From NCBI RefSeq assembly GCF_003688405.1, contig NZ_REFC01000011.1:868001-932000 (forward strand): a stretch of DNA of 64,000 nt. The letters run 5' to 3'. Shown one piece after another: positions 42,309 to 50,208 of the stretch (positions within the stretch are counted from its first letter, which is position 1; every line of letters starts with the position of its first letter). Below the pieces are notes generated by a model. It searched no databases, was not told the DNA's origin, and saw only the letters and a list, made by a program, of their open reading frames with translations. This stretch comes from Ulvibacter antarcticus (lineage in GTDB: Bacteria; Bacteroidota; Bacteroidia; Flavobacteriales; Flavobacteriaceae). The translations under genes were made by a program, and so were the position numbers.

Positions 42309-42989
42309 TTAGTTGCTTATAGTTGTCACAAATTTGTTTAATGCTTCAATGTCTTTCATGTCCTCATAATAATCAATATCATTACGAAGCGAAAGCTGAA
42401 TATAGGTTTCATTTTTAAGATCTTCTAGTGTGTTTTGTAAAACACTATCCGTCCCCCAGTTTTTACCTTTAAATAAGGCAGGGAAGACTTCCTTCATCCC
42501 CAATAAATAATAGCCTCCATCCTGTGCAGGTCCAATCACAAGATTATTTGATGTTAACACTTGGAAAGCCTCTTCAAGATCTTTCTGTGAAAGATCGTAC
42601 ATATCGCTACCAATAATTATGGCAGACTCGTAACCCATGGAAAATACATCCTTAAAAGCGTTTTCCATCCGTATTCCCAGGTCCTCACCCAACTGTAAAT
42701 GCTTTCTGTATACTGTATCGTCCCAGCTGTCATTTTTATAAATTGCTTCACTGTAAAACACAAACTTATCGACATTTAAGTTCTTTGTTATGTCGGCAGT
42801 ATGCTTAAGAAGTACTTTATAAACCTCTAATGCAGCTGCGTCGCCAATAGTAGCTGCCAATCTCGTTTTACATTTTCCCAATTCAGGATTCCGGGTAAAA
42901 ATAATAAGCGCCTTCTTTGAAGTTGGAAAGTGAAAATCTCCCACAAAATGCTTATCGTCATCCGTATTTTTATTTGCTAGCAACGCCAT
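42309..42989 (-). CDS. Nucleotidyl/glycosyl transferase 1, arsenosugar-associated (TIGR04282-like, DUF2064)
   Basis: 226 residues with LIIFTRNPELGKCKTRLAAT at the start (GT-A nucleotide site), IIIGSDMYDLSQKDL in the middle and GPAQDGGYYLLGMK later, the pattern of the family formerly called rSAM/selenodomain-associated transferase 1. It is likely to activate or transfer the arsenosugar moiety. It overlaps none of its neighbours (8 bp from the rhodanese, 25 bp from PNP) and is read with them. The chemical step is not established. Confidence 0.86.
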   Translation of the reverse strand: MALLANKNTDDDKHFVGDFHFPTSKKALIIFTRNPELGKCKTRLAATIGDAAALEVYKVLLKHTADITKNLNVDKFVFYSEAIYKNDSWDDTVYRKHLQLGEDLGIRMENAFKDVFSMGYESAIIIGSDMYDLSQKDLEEAFQVLTSNNLVIGPAQDGGYYLLGMKEVFPALFKGKNWGTDSVLQNTLEDLKNETYIQLSLRNDIDYYEDMKDIEALNKFVTTISN

Positions 42990-42997
42990 ATAAAAAG

Positions 42998-43510
42998 TTA
43001 ATTAACTGTATTGTAAATTTTTGTTCCTTTTTCTAGCCATTGACTCCAATGCTTATTAAAGGTATGTACATTTAACGTTTTTTTCTCTTCGGAATCTACC
43101 ACAGGAAACTCTTTGTTTACCCATTCAAATATACCGCCATACAAGTTTCTGAGGTTCGTAAACCCTGCTTTTTTGAGCTTTTCAGCTATTTCCTCAGAAC
43201 GAATTCCGAGCGAACAATATACAACGATTGGTATGTTTTTATCTTTTATTTCTTCGGAAACTCTTTCAGAAGAAAAACTATTAAACCCTATAAATCTAGC
43301 TGAAGGGATATGACTCACATCAAACTCCTCCTGCTCACGAGAATCGAGAATAATAACAGTATCGTTTAACTGAAGCATTCGTGTTTCTTCCGCAGAGATA
43401 TAAGGAATACTTCTGGTATTGTATTGCGTTAACAAGTTATTCAGCGACTTTTGAGCAACCGCAGAAGCACAAACAAAAAGGATAACAATATGCAGAAAGA
43501 AGCGATTCAT
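42998..43510 (-). CDS. Secreted rhodanese-domain protein
   Basis: 170 residues with a signal peptide (VCASAVAQ). One rhodanese domain carries the active-site loop VVYCSLGIRS (C99) and the DSREQEEFDVSHIPSARF entry motif. Rhodaneses move sulfane sulfur. In an arsenosugar series this could concern thio-arsenic species or periplasmic detoxification, but the sequence gives no proof. It follows arsS by 28 bp and precedes transferase 1 by 8 bp, which favours co-transcription. Confidence 0.88.
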   Translation of the reverse strand: MNRFFLHIVILFVCASAVAQKSLNNLLTQYNTRSIPYISAEETRMLQLNDTVIILDSREQEEFDVSHIPSARFIGFNSFSSERVSEEIKDKNIPIVVYCSLGIRSEEIAEKLKKAGFTNLRNLYGGIFEWVNKEFPVVDSEEKKTLNVHTFNKHWSQWLEKGTKIYNTVN

Positions 43511-43538
43511 TCTATTTAATTCTAAAAGTCTTTTGAAA

Positions 43539-44606
43539 TTATTCTGTAACGGCTCCCTGACAACTACTTCCTGCGCCAGCGGTACAACCGTAACAATGCT
43601 GTGAAATCATAATATTTCTGTCGTTTAATACAGTTTCATTATAATCTGAAATATGCTTTACCTTACTTGCTACCTTCAAACCAAGCATTTGATTGAAATC
43701 ACAATCATACAACCAACCGTCCCAGCTAATCGAAATAGTATTGGTACACATTACATTTTTTACTGCAGTTGGGTTATAAGCGTCTACTAACTGATACATA
43801 TAATCCTCGTAGTTTTCCGAAGCTATTAAGTAATCTAAAAATCGGGCAATTGGTAAATTTGTAATCGCGAATAGGTTGTGAAAATGTATTCCGAAGTCTT
43901 CCAAAAGACCATGTTTAAAATCTTTTTCAAGACCTGCCTGCTCTGGCGGGAGATAAGCACCATTAGGATTGTATACTAAATCTAATCGCAAATCGCTATC
44001 CGGCATTCCATATCCAATCGCATTAAGCTCCTGTAACGCTTTGATTGACAAATCGAAAACACCTTCACCACGTTGCTTGTCTGTTTTACCACGAGTCCAG
44101 TGCGGCATTGAACTTACCACATGAACATTATGCTTTTTAAAAAATTCGGGGAGATCGTAATATTTCTTATTCGCTCTTATAATCGTAAGATTACTTCGTA
44201 CAATAAAGTCCTTTATACCAGCTTTACTTGCTTCCTCTACAAATCTGCGAAAATTTGGATTCATTTCGGGCGCTCCCCCGGTAAGATCCAGTGTGTGTGC
44301 ACCGGTATTTTTGATTACATCAAGACACTGCTCCATGGTTTCCCAAGTCATGATTTCTTTACGGTCGGGGCCGGCATCCACATGACAGTGCTCACAAACT
44401 TGATTGCACATATAGCCCACATTAATCTGTAGGATTTCCAGCTTCTTAGGACGTAGTGGAAATTGATTTGTTTCTTTAATTTTTTTAGCAAAAGTGGGCA
44501 GTTCACCATCTCCAAAAATACCATTAGACAGTATTTCCAGTTGTCTGTTAGCATTTGCCAGTTCTGCTTCTCTTTTATGTAGGGATTGCTGTTTTATTTT
44601 TGACAT
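43539..44606 (-). CDS. arsS: Arsenosugar biosynthesis radical SAM protein ArsS
   Basis: 355 residues. The radical SAM cluster is C67-x3-C71-x2-C74 (MCNQVCEHCHVDAGPDR), followed by DLTGGAPEMNP. The C-terminus QHCYGCTAGAGSSCQG (C338, C341, C349) is the family's Cys-rich end, which holds further cluster or thiol ligands. ArsS joins a 5'-deoxyadenosyl group to dimethylarsenite, giving a dimethylarsinoyl-adenosine, in studied bacteria. Some relatives use selenocysteine at the end, but I see only Cys codons here. It lies 28 bp from the rhodanese and 80 bp from the peroxidase-like gene. Confidence 0.94.
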   Translation of the reverse strand: MSKIKQQSLHKREAELANANRQLEILSNGIFGDGELPTFAKKIKETNQFPLRPKKLEILQINVGYMCNQVCEHCHVDAGPDRKEIMTWETMEQCLDVIKNTGAHTLDLTGGAPEMNPNFRRFVEEASKAGIKDFIVRSNLTIIRANKKYYDLPEFFKKHNVHVVSSMPHWTRGKTDKQRGEGVFDLSIKALQELNAIGYGMPDSDLRLDLVYNPNGAYLPPEQAGLEKDFKHGLLEDFGIHFHNLFAITNLPIARFLDYLIASENYEDYMYQLVDAYNPTAVKNVMCTNTISISWDGWLYDCDFNQMLGLKVASKVKHISDYNETVLNDRNIMISQHCYGCTAGAGSSCQGAVTE

Positions 44607-44686
44607 CTAATCGAATTTCGACTTTTAAAATTGAATATTGGATTTCTCGTCTGTTTACGAGACTTCATTTGAAGGCGTGTTACAAC

Positions 44687-45025
44687 CTACATTTCCAGTT
44701 TGTTAACTTTATTCATCATCATAGTTCCGTGAACCAAGGTAGCGCCGCTTCTTATTGCAGCACCAACGTGAATAGCTTCCATCATTTGTTCTTTAGTGAC
44801 TCCTCTCTGAAGACTATCTTTTGTATATGCATCAATGCAATAAGGACATTGTTCGGTATGCGCTACAGCGAGAGCAATTAACGATTTCTCTCGGGCTGTA
44901 AGTGCACCTTCTTCAAATACTTTTCCATAATAATCGAAGAATTTTGTTCCTAATTCTTCACTCCATTCGGTGATTTGACCAAATTTTCGAAGGTCTGCGG
45001 GGTCGTAATAATTGTTGGCTGCCAT
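44687..45025 (-). CDS. Arsenosugar-associated peroxidase-like protein (carboxymuconolactone decarboxylase family)
   Basis: 112 residues of the AhpD/CMD fold. The redox motif is EQCPYCIDAY (C60, C63), preceded by REKSLIALAVAHT. Members found beside arsS are annotated as arsenosugar biosynthesis-associated peroxidase-like. A thiol oxidoreductase role, perhaps to reduce arsenic(V) or protect ArsS thiols, is a reasonable inference. It is the first gene of the minus-strand series, and a promoter-like box with a dyad lies 50-95 bp upstream. Confidence 0.88.
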   Translation of the reverse strand: MAANNYYDPADLRKFGQITEWSEELGTKFFDYYGKVFEEGALTAREKSLIALAVAHTEQCPYCIDAYTKDSLQRGVTKEQMMEAIHVGAAIRSGATLVHGTMMMNKVNKLEM

Positions 45026-45076
45026 ATAATGTATAAATATGTACGGAAATTATTTCCTTTTGGTTTTACAATGAGG

Positions 45077-45118
45077 TAAATATAAGTAAGTAGTCTTTCT
45101 AAGCGAAAGAAGCTTACT
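45077..45118 (-). promoter_or_regulatory. Candidate promoter and operator of the arsenosugar cluster
   Basis: On the minus strand TATATTTA (45084-45077) resembles a -7 box. Directly upstream is a dyad: AGTAAG/CTTACT (45085-45090, 45113-45118) enclosing CTTTC/GAAAG (45095-45099, 45105-45109). The dyad fills the -33 to -10 interval, as expected for a repressor site. It could instead be the hairpin ending the DUF481 gene, though no T-run follows it. Confidence 0.45.
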
Positions 45119-45200
45119 AAAGTTTTATTAATTCTTTATGCTTCGGAATTACTTTTATTCTTAAAGATGTAAATGTTTTCTTCGGAAATAGACTCGAAAT

Positions 45201-45959
45201 TTAATCGAAAGTATAGGCAAGTCCAGTTGACAAATCGTATTGAGAATTTGGAATTCCAAGTGCCGGCGCTGCGTCATAGGTAAAGGTATAGGTAGTTTTC
45301 ATGGCGAAATTCTTGATGAGTTTAACCACTATTGATGACTGACTAGAAATACGATAATCACTTAATTCGGAAAACCTTGGCTGGTAGTAGGTTGTACTAG
45401 TCAGGCTAAGGTTATCTAATGGATATAAACTAAAAGAGAAATACGAACTCCCCCTTATATCACGCTGATCCGGGGTGACTCCGTCCGAAATTTCCTCATA
45501 CTCGTACATAGCATGGACACCGAAATAGAATTTATAGTTCTCGTCTTCAGTAAGTTTAAAGCGAGGGCCTGTTCCCAATAATCCCCTAAAGTCAATTTTC
45601 GAGACCTTATTATATTGCCCTTGAATAAAGACTTCCCATGTTAATCGTGGGCGAAGGCGATAATTGTAGCGCAAATGAGAAATTCCGAAATTCTCAAATT
45701 TATCACCTTCAATTTTCTGAAATTCGATATCATTCTTAAATAAAACGAGGTGCTTGTCCATTTTATATTGGACATGGATTGAGTTTGAAATTGAAAAGAA
45801 GTCGTTGGTATTTCTTTTCAATGAAAAATTAAGCGATGCAGCTCCGGACCAACCTGAAGTATCCGTCACTTTCCGAAGCGATTCGGCATTTAAAATTTGT
45901 GAAGATACCGTTGTAGATAATGTCAGAAAAATGGCAAAAAATAAAAGTCTAAAATTCAT
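45201..45959 (-). CDS. DUF481-type outer membrane beta-barrel protein
   Basis: 252 residues with a signal peptide (STTVSSQ). Successive amphipathic strands with aromatic ends, e.g. HLRYNYRLRPRLTWEVFIQGQYNKV and the closing strand GLAYTFD, match the DUF481 family of small barrels. No binding site can be named. It lies 176 bp upstream of the arsenosugar series in the same orientation but the gap holds a promoter-like site, so it is probably separate. Confidence 0.8.
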   Translation of the reverse strand: MNFRLLFFAIFLTLSTTVSSQILNAESLRKVTDTSGWSGAASLNFSLKRNTNDFFSISNSIHVQYKMDKHLVLFKNDIEFQKIEGDKFENFGISHLRYNYRLRPRLTWEVFIQGQYNKVSKIDFRGLLGTGPRFKLTEDENYKFYFGVHAMYEYEEISDGVTPDQRDIRGSSYFSFSLYPLDNLSLTSTTYYQPRFSELSDYRISSQSSIVVKLIKNFAMKTTYTFTYDAAPALGIPNSQYDLSTGLAYTFD

Positions 45960-46040
45960 CTAAATGTTTTGACTGCAAAATTACATAAATGGGGGAGATT
46001 TTAAAATTAGGGTTTTGTTATCTACCAAACGACACCATAA

Positions 46041-46500
46041 AAACAAAAAACTCCGAAAAACGTAAGTTTAAGGGAGTTGATGTGGTACCTCCAGCCCCGA
46101 TACTTCGGGGGAACCAGGCTTATTTTTTTGATATTGTATTTTCAGAATTAATGGAATTCACACTATAATTCTAAAAAACAAAAAACAAAAAACAAAAAAC
46201 TCCCAAAAACGTAAGTTTAAAGGAGTTGATGTGGTACCTCCAGCCCCGATGCTTCGGGGGAACCAGGCTTATTTTTTTAATATTGTATTTTCAGAATTAA
46301 TGGACTTCACACTATAATTCTAAAAAACAAAAAACTCCCAAAAACGTAAGTTTAAGGGAGTTGATGTGGTACCTCCAGCCCCGATACTTCGGGGGAACCA
46401 GAGTTAATGTTTCGGTATTATACTTTCAGAATTAATAGTATGATACACCATAATTCTAAAAAACAAAAAACTCCCAAAAACGTAAGTTTAAGGGAGTTGA
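46041..46500 (-). repeat. Tandem array derived from the tRNA-Phe 3' end and terminator
   Basis: The segment 'terminator hairpin + GGTACCA acceptor end + T-arm' recurs with its AT-rich spacer at periods of 149, 135 and 136 bp (anchor CGTAAG at 46061, 46210, 46345 and, next to the intact gene, 46481). In the first three units the T-loop is replaced by CCCCGATRCTTCGGGG (46095-46110, 46244-46259, 46379-46394). They contain no D-arm or anticodon arm, so they are 3' fragments, not functional tRNAs. Confidence 0.85.
46462..46498 (-). terminator. Terminator of tRNA-Phe
   Basis: Read on the minus strand, AACTCCC and GGGAGTT form a perfect 7 bp stem followed by TTTTGTTTTT, a standard rho-independent terminator 4 bp after the tRNA. 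Each upstream-numbered array unit keeps a copy of it. Confidence 0.85.
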
Positions 46501-46502
46501 TG

Positions 46503-46575
46503 TGGTACCTCCAGGAATCGAACCAGGGACACATGGATTTTCAGTCCATTGCTCTACCAACTGAGCTAAGGTACC
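46503..46575 (-). tRNA. tRNA-Phe (GAA)
   Basis: A 73 nt cloverleaf on the minus strand. Acceptor GGTACCT/AGGTACC with discriminator A, D-arm GCTCAGTTGGTAGAGC, anticodon stem ATGGA/TCCAT with loop CTGAAAA (anticodon GAA), and T-loop TTCGATT. CCA is not encoded. The T-stem reads CCTGG on both sides, giving a central U-U mismatch where CCAGG would be expected on the 3' side. It is the only intact tRNA in the window, and fragments of it flank both ends. Confidence 0.93.
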
Positions 46576-46619
46576 TTACTTTCAATATTTTATTCTCAAC
46601 AGTACTATCGTTCGGTTGT

Positions 46620-46672
46620 TGGATTTTCAGTCTCCCGATACTTCGGGACTCTACCAACTGAGCTAAGGTAGC
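46620..46672 (-). pseudogene. tRNA-Phe 5' fragment with inserted palindrome
   Basis: Minus-strand sequence begins like the intact gene (GCTACCTTAGCTCAGTTGG, one mismatch), then CAATG of the intact gene is replaced by TCCCGAAGTATCGGGA (46633-46648), and GACTGAAAATCCA of the anticodon arm resumes. The 3' half is missing. It lies between the promoter and the intact tRNA-Phe, so it should be transcribed as part of the precursor. Confidence 0.85.
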
Positions 46673-46685
46673 TTTATTGAGAGCG

Positions 46686-46714
46686 CAAATATAAATCTAT
46701 TTTATCGTTTGCAA
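46686..46714 (-). promoter_or_regulatory. Promoter of the tRNA-Phe locus (TTG-N18-TATATTTG)
   Basis: Minus strand: TTG at 46714-46712 and an exact TAnnTTTG box at 46693-46686, 18 bp apart. Transcription would start close to 46680 and pass through the tRNA fragment before reaching the intact tRNA-Phe. Confidence 0.72.
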
Positions 46715-46811
46715 AGCATAATGTCAATAATTTTTTTTGCAGATCTTCTCCAATTTAATAGAGTATTAACAAGTCCGTGGTGTTTCATATTGTATTTTTA
46801 CGTCCTCATAA

Positions 46812-47546
46812 GTGCAAATGAACCTAATTATTGATGTTGGTAATACCCTCTTGAAGCTCGCCGTGTTTGAAGCGGACGAACTTCAACATAAAAAAACATG
46901 TATAAAAAGTGATTTCTTAGAGATTCTGGACACTATCACAGAAAACAATAAAGAAATTAAAAACTGTATTGTTTCGTCAGTTGGTGCTTTCACAAAGCAT
47001 CAACTCTCACAACTTGAAGAAAAGTACCCCGTTAGTGTACTTACCCATGAAACCAAGGTACCTTTCAAGAATTTGTATGCTACTCCAAGTACATTAGGGG
47101 TGGATAGAATCGCATTAGTTAGTGCGGCCGCAGCACAGTATTCTGGAAAAAACGTACTTATTATTGATGCAGGCAGTTGTATAACATTCGATTTCTTAAG
47201 TTCAGAAAGTGATTATCTGGGAGGTGCAATTTCCCCGGGTGTTACGATGCGGTATTCCGCCTTACATAAGAATACAGCCAAACTTCCTCTTCTGGATCCA
47301 ATATTGCCCAAATCATTGATTGGAAATACAACCAATACCTCAATTCATTCCGGAGTCGTTAATGGCGTTTTGAATGAAATAGATGGTACAATTGCGGCTT
47401 ATAGAAATAATTATGAGGATTTAACAGTTATTTTAACAGGAGGGGATGCTCATTTTTTGCGTGATAGCTTAAAAAGTGACATCTTTGCCAACTCAAATTT
47501 TCTATTGGAGGGCTTAAATTATATTTTAGAACATAACAAATATTGA
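46812..47546 (+). CDS. coaX: Type III pantothenate kinase
   Basis: 244 residues of the ASKHA fold. It phosphorylates pantothenate, the first step of coenzyme A synthesis. Visible motifs are IIDVGNTLLKLAVFE (phosphate 1), GVDRIALVSAA (pantothenate), IDAGSCITFDFL (catalytic Asp) and LGGAISPG, then LTGGDA. The next gene's ATG overlaps its stop (TGATG), so the block behind it is coupled. This gene order (coaX, barrel, TPR, lptC, CNNM) is common in flavobacteria. Confidence 0.95.
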   Translation: MQMNLIIDVGNTLLKLAVFEADELQHKKTCIKSDFLEILDTITENNKEIKNCIVSSVGAFTKHQLSQLEEKYPVSVLTHETKVPFKNLYATPSTLGVDRIALVSAAAAQYSGKNVLIIDAGSCITFDFLSSESDYLGGAISPGVTMRYSALHKNTAKLPLLDPILPKSLIGNTTNTSIHSGVVNGVLNEIDGTIAAYRNNYEDLTVILTGGDAHFLRDSLKSDIFANSNFLLEGLNYILEHNKY

Positions 47547-48799
47547 TGTTGAAGCGAATTATTATTGGAGTATTGATCTTTGTATCAGGAATATCATTAG
47601 CTCAGGAAGGGACTACCTCTCCATATTCATTTTACGGAATTGGGATCCAAAAATTCAAGGGTACTGCCGAAAACAGATCAATGTCAGGAATAGGTATGCT
47701 GTCTGACAGTATACACTTAAACCTTCAAAATCCGGCATCTATTGCAGATTTAAGGCTGGTAAATTACTCTGTTGGAGGAAGCCATAAGTATGTAACTCAA
47801 AAAAATGCATCCGAATCTCAAAAAACTTCTACCACATCTTTAGATTATATTGCTATTGGTATTCCTATGGGTAAATTAGGAGCTAGTTTTGGATTAATTC
47901 CATATTCAGCAGTGGGATATAAATTACAATCTGTTGGAGAAGGTGTTATCACTCAGTCTTCCGGTGAAGGAGGCCTAAACAGGGCTTTTTTAACCTTTGC
48001 ATACACCATCATGCCCGGTTTAAATATTGGAGTAGAAACTAATTATAATTTTGGAAATATCCAAAATGCAGTTTATACAAAAGTAGACGAAGTTGAATTA
48101 GGGACAAGAGTTATCAGTCGTTCTGATATTCGTGGTTTCAGTTTTAATTTGGGTGCCACTTACAAGACCATGGTTACTGATAACCTAGAATTGTCTTCAG
48201 CAATAAATTATACCCCTGGAACTAATTTTGTTTCAGAAAATAGTAGGGAAATATCTTCAATAGCAGTTTTACCATCAGGATTGTTAGTGCCTAGTCAATT
48301 CATAGATATTACAGATCCGAATTCAGATTTTACCTACCCATCACAAATTACTCTTGGAGCTGGAATTGGACAACCTAAAAATTGGTTTGCTGGTCTCGAA
48401 TATACCAATCAAAAAACCAGTAACTTTACAAATAGACAAATACTTTCTGATCCTAATCAAAGTAATGTAAATTATGTGAATGCTTCCAAGTTTAAATTAG
48501 GAGGTTATTATATTCCAAATTATAATGCGATTGGGAATTATTGGAAGAGAATTATATTTAGAGCGGGAGTGCGAATGGAAGAGACCGGAATAAATATTGA
48601 AGGACAAGATATTAATGAGTTTGGCATATCTTTTGGAGTAGGACTACCTGCAGGAAGATTATTCTCCAATATAAATCTCGGATTTGAACTAGGAAAACGA
48701 GGAACAACAGATTTTGGATTGATACAAGAGAATTTTTTCAACACATTCTTAAGTCTGTCACTTAACGACAGATGGTTCGAAAAAAGATATTATGATTAA
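47546..48799 (+). CDS. Outer membrane beta-barrel protein (FadL/PorV-like layout)
   Basis: 417 residues from the ATG that overlaps the coaX stop. Signal peptide ends near SGISLAQ. TSPYSFYGIGIQKFKGTAENRSMSGIGMLSDS at the start and the repeated NLGATYKTMVTDNLELSSAINY, YTPGTNF and LNLGFELGKRGT strands resemble the large barrels of the Bacteroidota outer membrane. A role in the envelope is supported by the lptC gene two positions on. No substrate is evident and the family is not named in my reading. Confidence 0.75.
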   Translation: MLKRIIIGVLIFVSGISLAQEGTTSPYSFYGIGIQKFKGTAENRSMSGIGMLSDSIHLNLQNPASIADLRLVNYSVGGSHKYVTQKNASESQKTSTTSLDYIAIGIPMGKLGASFGLIPYSAVGYKLQSVGEGVITQSSGEGGLNRAFLTFAYTIMPGLNIGVETNYNFGNIQNAVYTKVDEVELGTRVISRSDIRGFSFNLGATYKTMVTDNLELSSAINYTPGTNFVSENSREISSIAVLPSGLLVPSQFIDITDPNSDFTYPSQITLGAGIGQPKNWFAGLEYTNQKTSNFTNRQILSDPNQSNVNYVNASKFKLGGYYIPNYNAIGNYWKRIIFRAGVRMEETGINIEGQDINEFGISFGVGLPAGRLFSNINLGFELGKRGTTDFGLIQENFFNTFLSLSLNDRWFEKRYYD

Positions 48800-48818
48800 A
48801 ACAGTAAACACTAACAGT

Positions 48819-50183
48819 ATGAAAACTAAAGCAATTTTACTCGTAATGCTATTCGCATTCACTTTGGGGGGTAAAACCTTCGCTCAAGCAGATAATAAAT
48901 GCTTTGAACTAGGTTCTTTATTTATAGAGCCTGCTAAAGCTAAAAACTATGAAACTGCCCTTCAACACTATGATCAGGTTGTTAAGGAATGTCCTACTTA
49001 TAGTATGGCTACTTATCAATATGCAGTTAAAATGTTTGAACACTTTATTGAAAATGGCGATAAAAGTAAAATTGCTGATCTCGAACAAGCGTATAAATAC
49101 AGAATTCAGTACTATCCTTCAAAAACCAAAGAAGGTGATGTCTTGTCAGATATCGCTCAAATAAAGTACGATAACAGTATCGGAACTAAAATGGAGCAGT
49201 TCAAAGCTTTCGATGATGCTTTCAAAAAAGATCCGGAAAATTTTACTAGTCCTAAAAGTATTTATACTTATTTCTCATTAGCAGTTGACTTACAAAGTAC
49301 TGGAGAGATGGATGTGCAAAATGTATTCGATCTTTATGATGTAGTAACCGAAAAAATCGAAAAAGAAGAAAGTGAACTTGCTGTAAAGTTAACTAAGTTA
49401 ACAGATATGCAAGATGCTGGTGAAAAATTAACCGGAAGAGACGAGAAGCGTTTAAGTGGTTATGAAACAAATCTTGGGTCTTATGGTAAAGTAAAAGGAA
49501 GTGTCGATGGAAAATTAGGTAAGTTGGCCGATTGTCCAAACCTTATTCCATTATATAATAAAGACTTTGATGCCAAAAAAGACGATATTGACTGGATTAA
49601 GCGTGCGGCAGGGCGTCTTTCAGGAAAAGATTGTACAAACGACCCTTTATTTATAAAATTGGTGAAGCAGCTAGATAGATTGGCTCCTTCGGCAGATACT
49701 AAGCTTTATTTAGGTCAGTTGGAAAAAGAAAAAGGAAATTCTGCTCAAGCTATTTCTTACTTCGAAGAGTCTGCAGGAATGCAGAGTGACCCTCGTAAAA
49801 GCGCAAGAATCTACTACAGAATTGCGGAAGAGAAACGTCAGAATGGACAAAGTGGACAAGCTAGAACTTATTACATGAAAGCCGTAGAATATCAGCCTTC
49901 TATGGGTAGAGCATATTTGAAAATAGCTAATATGTATGCTGCAAGTGCTAACAACTGTGGTAATACTGTTTTTGAAAAGAGAGCAATTTATTGGAAAGCT
50001 GCAGAGATGGCAGAAAAAGCCGCTCGTGTAGATGGATCAATCGCAGGAAATGCTAGAGCAACAGCTTCAAGTTACAGAGAGCGTGCTCCGCAAAAAAGTG
50101 ATATCTTCGATGCCGGTATGGGTGGGAAGACGATCTCATTCAACTGTTGGGTTGGAGGTAGCGTGAGAGTTCCTAATCTATAA
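48819..50183 (+). CDS. TPR-repeat periplasmic protein
   Basis: 454 residues from ATG 48819, chosen because MKTKAILLVMLFAFTLGGKTFAQ is a typical signal. An ATG 27 bp upstream that overlaps the previous gene is possible. The mature part starts with ADNKCFELGSLFIEPAK and contains TPR helices (e.g. NYETALQHYDQVVKECPTYS and ARTYYMKAVEYQPSMGRAYL). The C-terminal part has a predicted beta finish (SFNCWVGGSVRVPN). It is probably a scaffold for envelope assembly. Partner unknown. Confidence 0.82.
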   Translation: MKTKAILLVMLFAFTLGGKTFAQADNKCFELGSLFIEPAKAKNYETALQHYDQVVKECPTYSMATYQYAVKMFEHFIENGDKSKIADLEQAYKYRIQYYPSKTKEGDVLSDIAQIKYDNSIGTKMEQFKAFDDAFKKDPENFTSPKSIYTYFSLAVDLQSTGEMDVQNVFDLYDVVTEKIEKEESELAVKLTKLTDMQDAGEKLTGRDEKRLSGYETNLGSYGKVKGSVDGKLGKLADCPNLIPLYNKDFDAKKDDIDWIKRAAGRLSGKDCTNDPLFIKLVKQLDRLAPSADTKLYLGQLEKEKGNSAQAISYFEESAGMQSDPRKSARIYYRIAEEKRQNGQSGQARTYYMKAVEYQPSMGRAYLKIANMYAASANNCGNTVFEKRAIYWKAAEMAEKAARVDGSIAGNARATASSYRERAPQKSDIFDAGMGGKTISFNCWVGGSVRVPNL

Positions 50184-50208
50184 GATTCCGGGCGAAGTCC
50201 CGAACTGA

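Noticed and set aside
43539-43600. Selenocysteine in the C-terminus of ArsS
   Set aside because: The family can contain Sec, but the codons here are ordinary Cys and the stop comes after a normal end.
46407-46661. Plus-strand 84-codon frame through the tRNA-Phe region
   Set aside because: It runs antisense through a functional tRNA and its fragments; not a protein gene.
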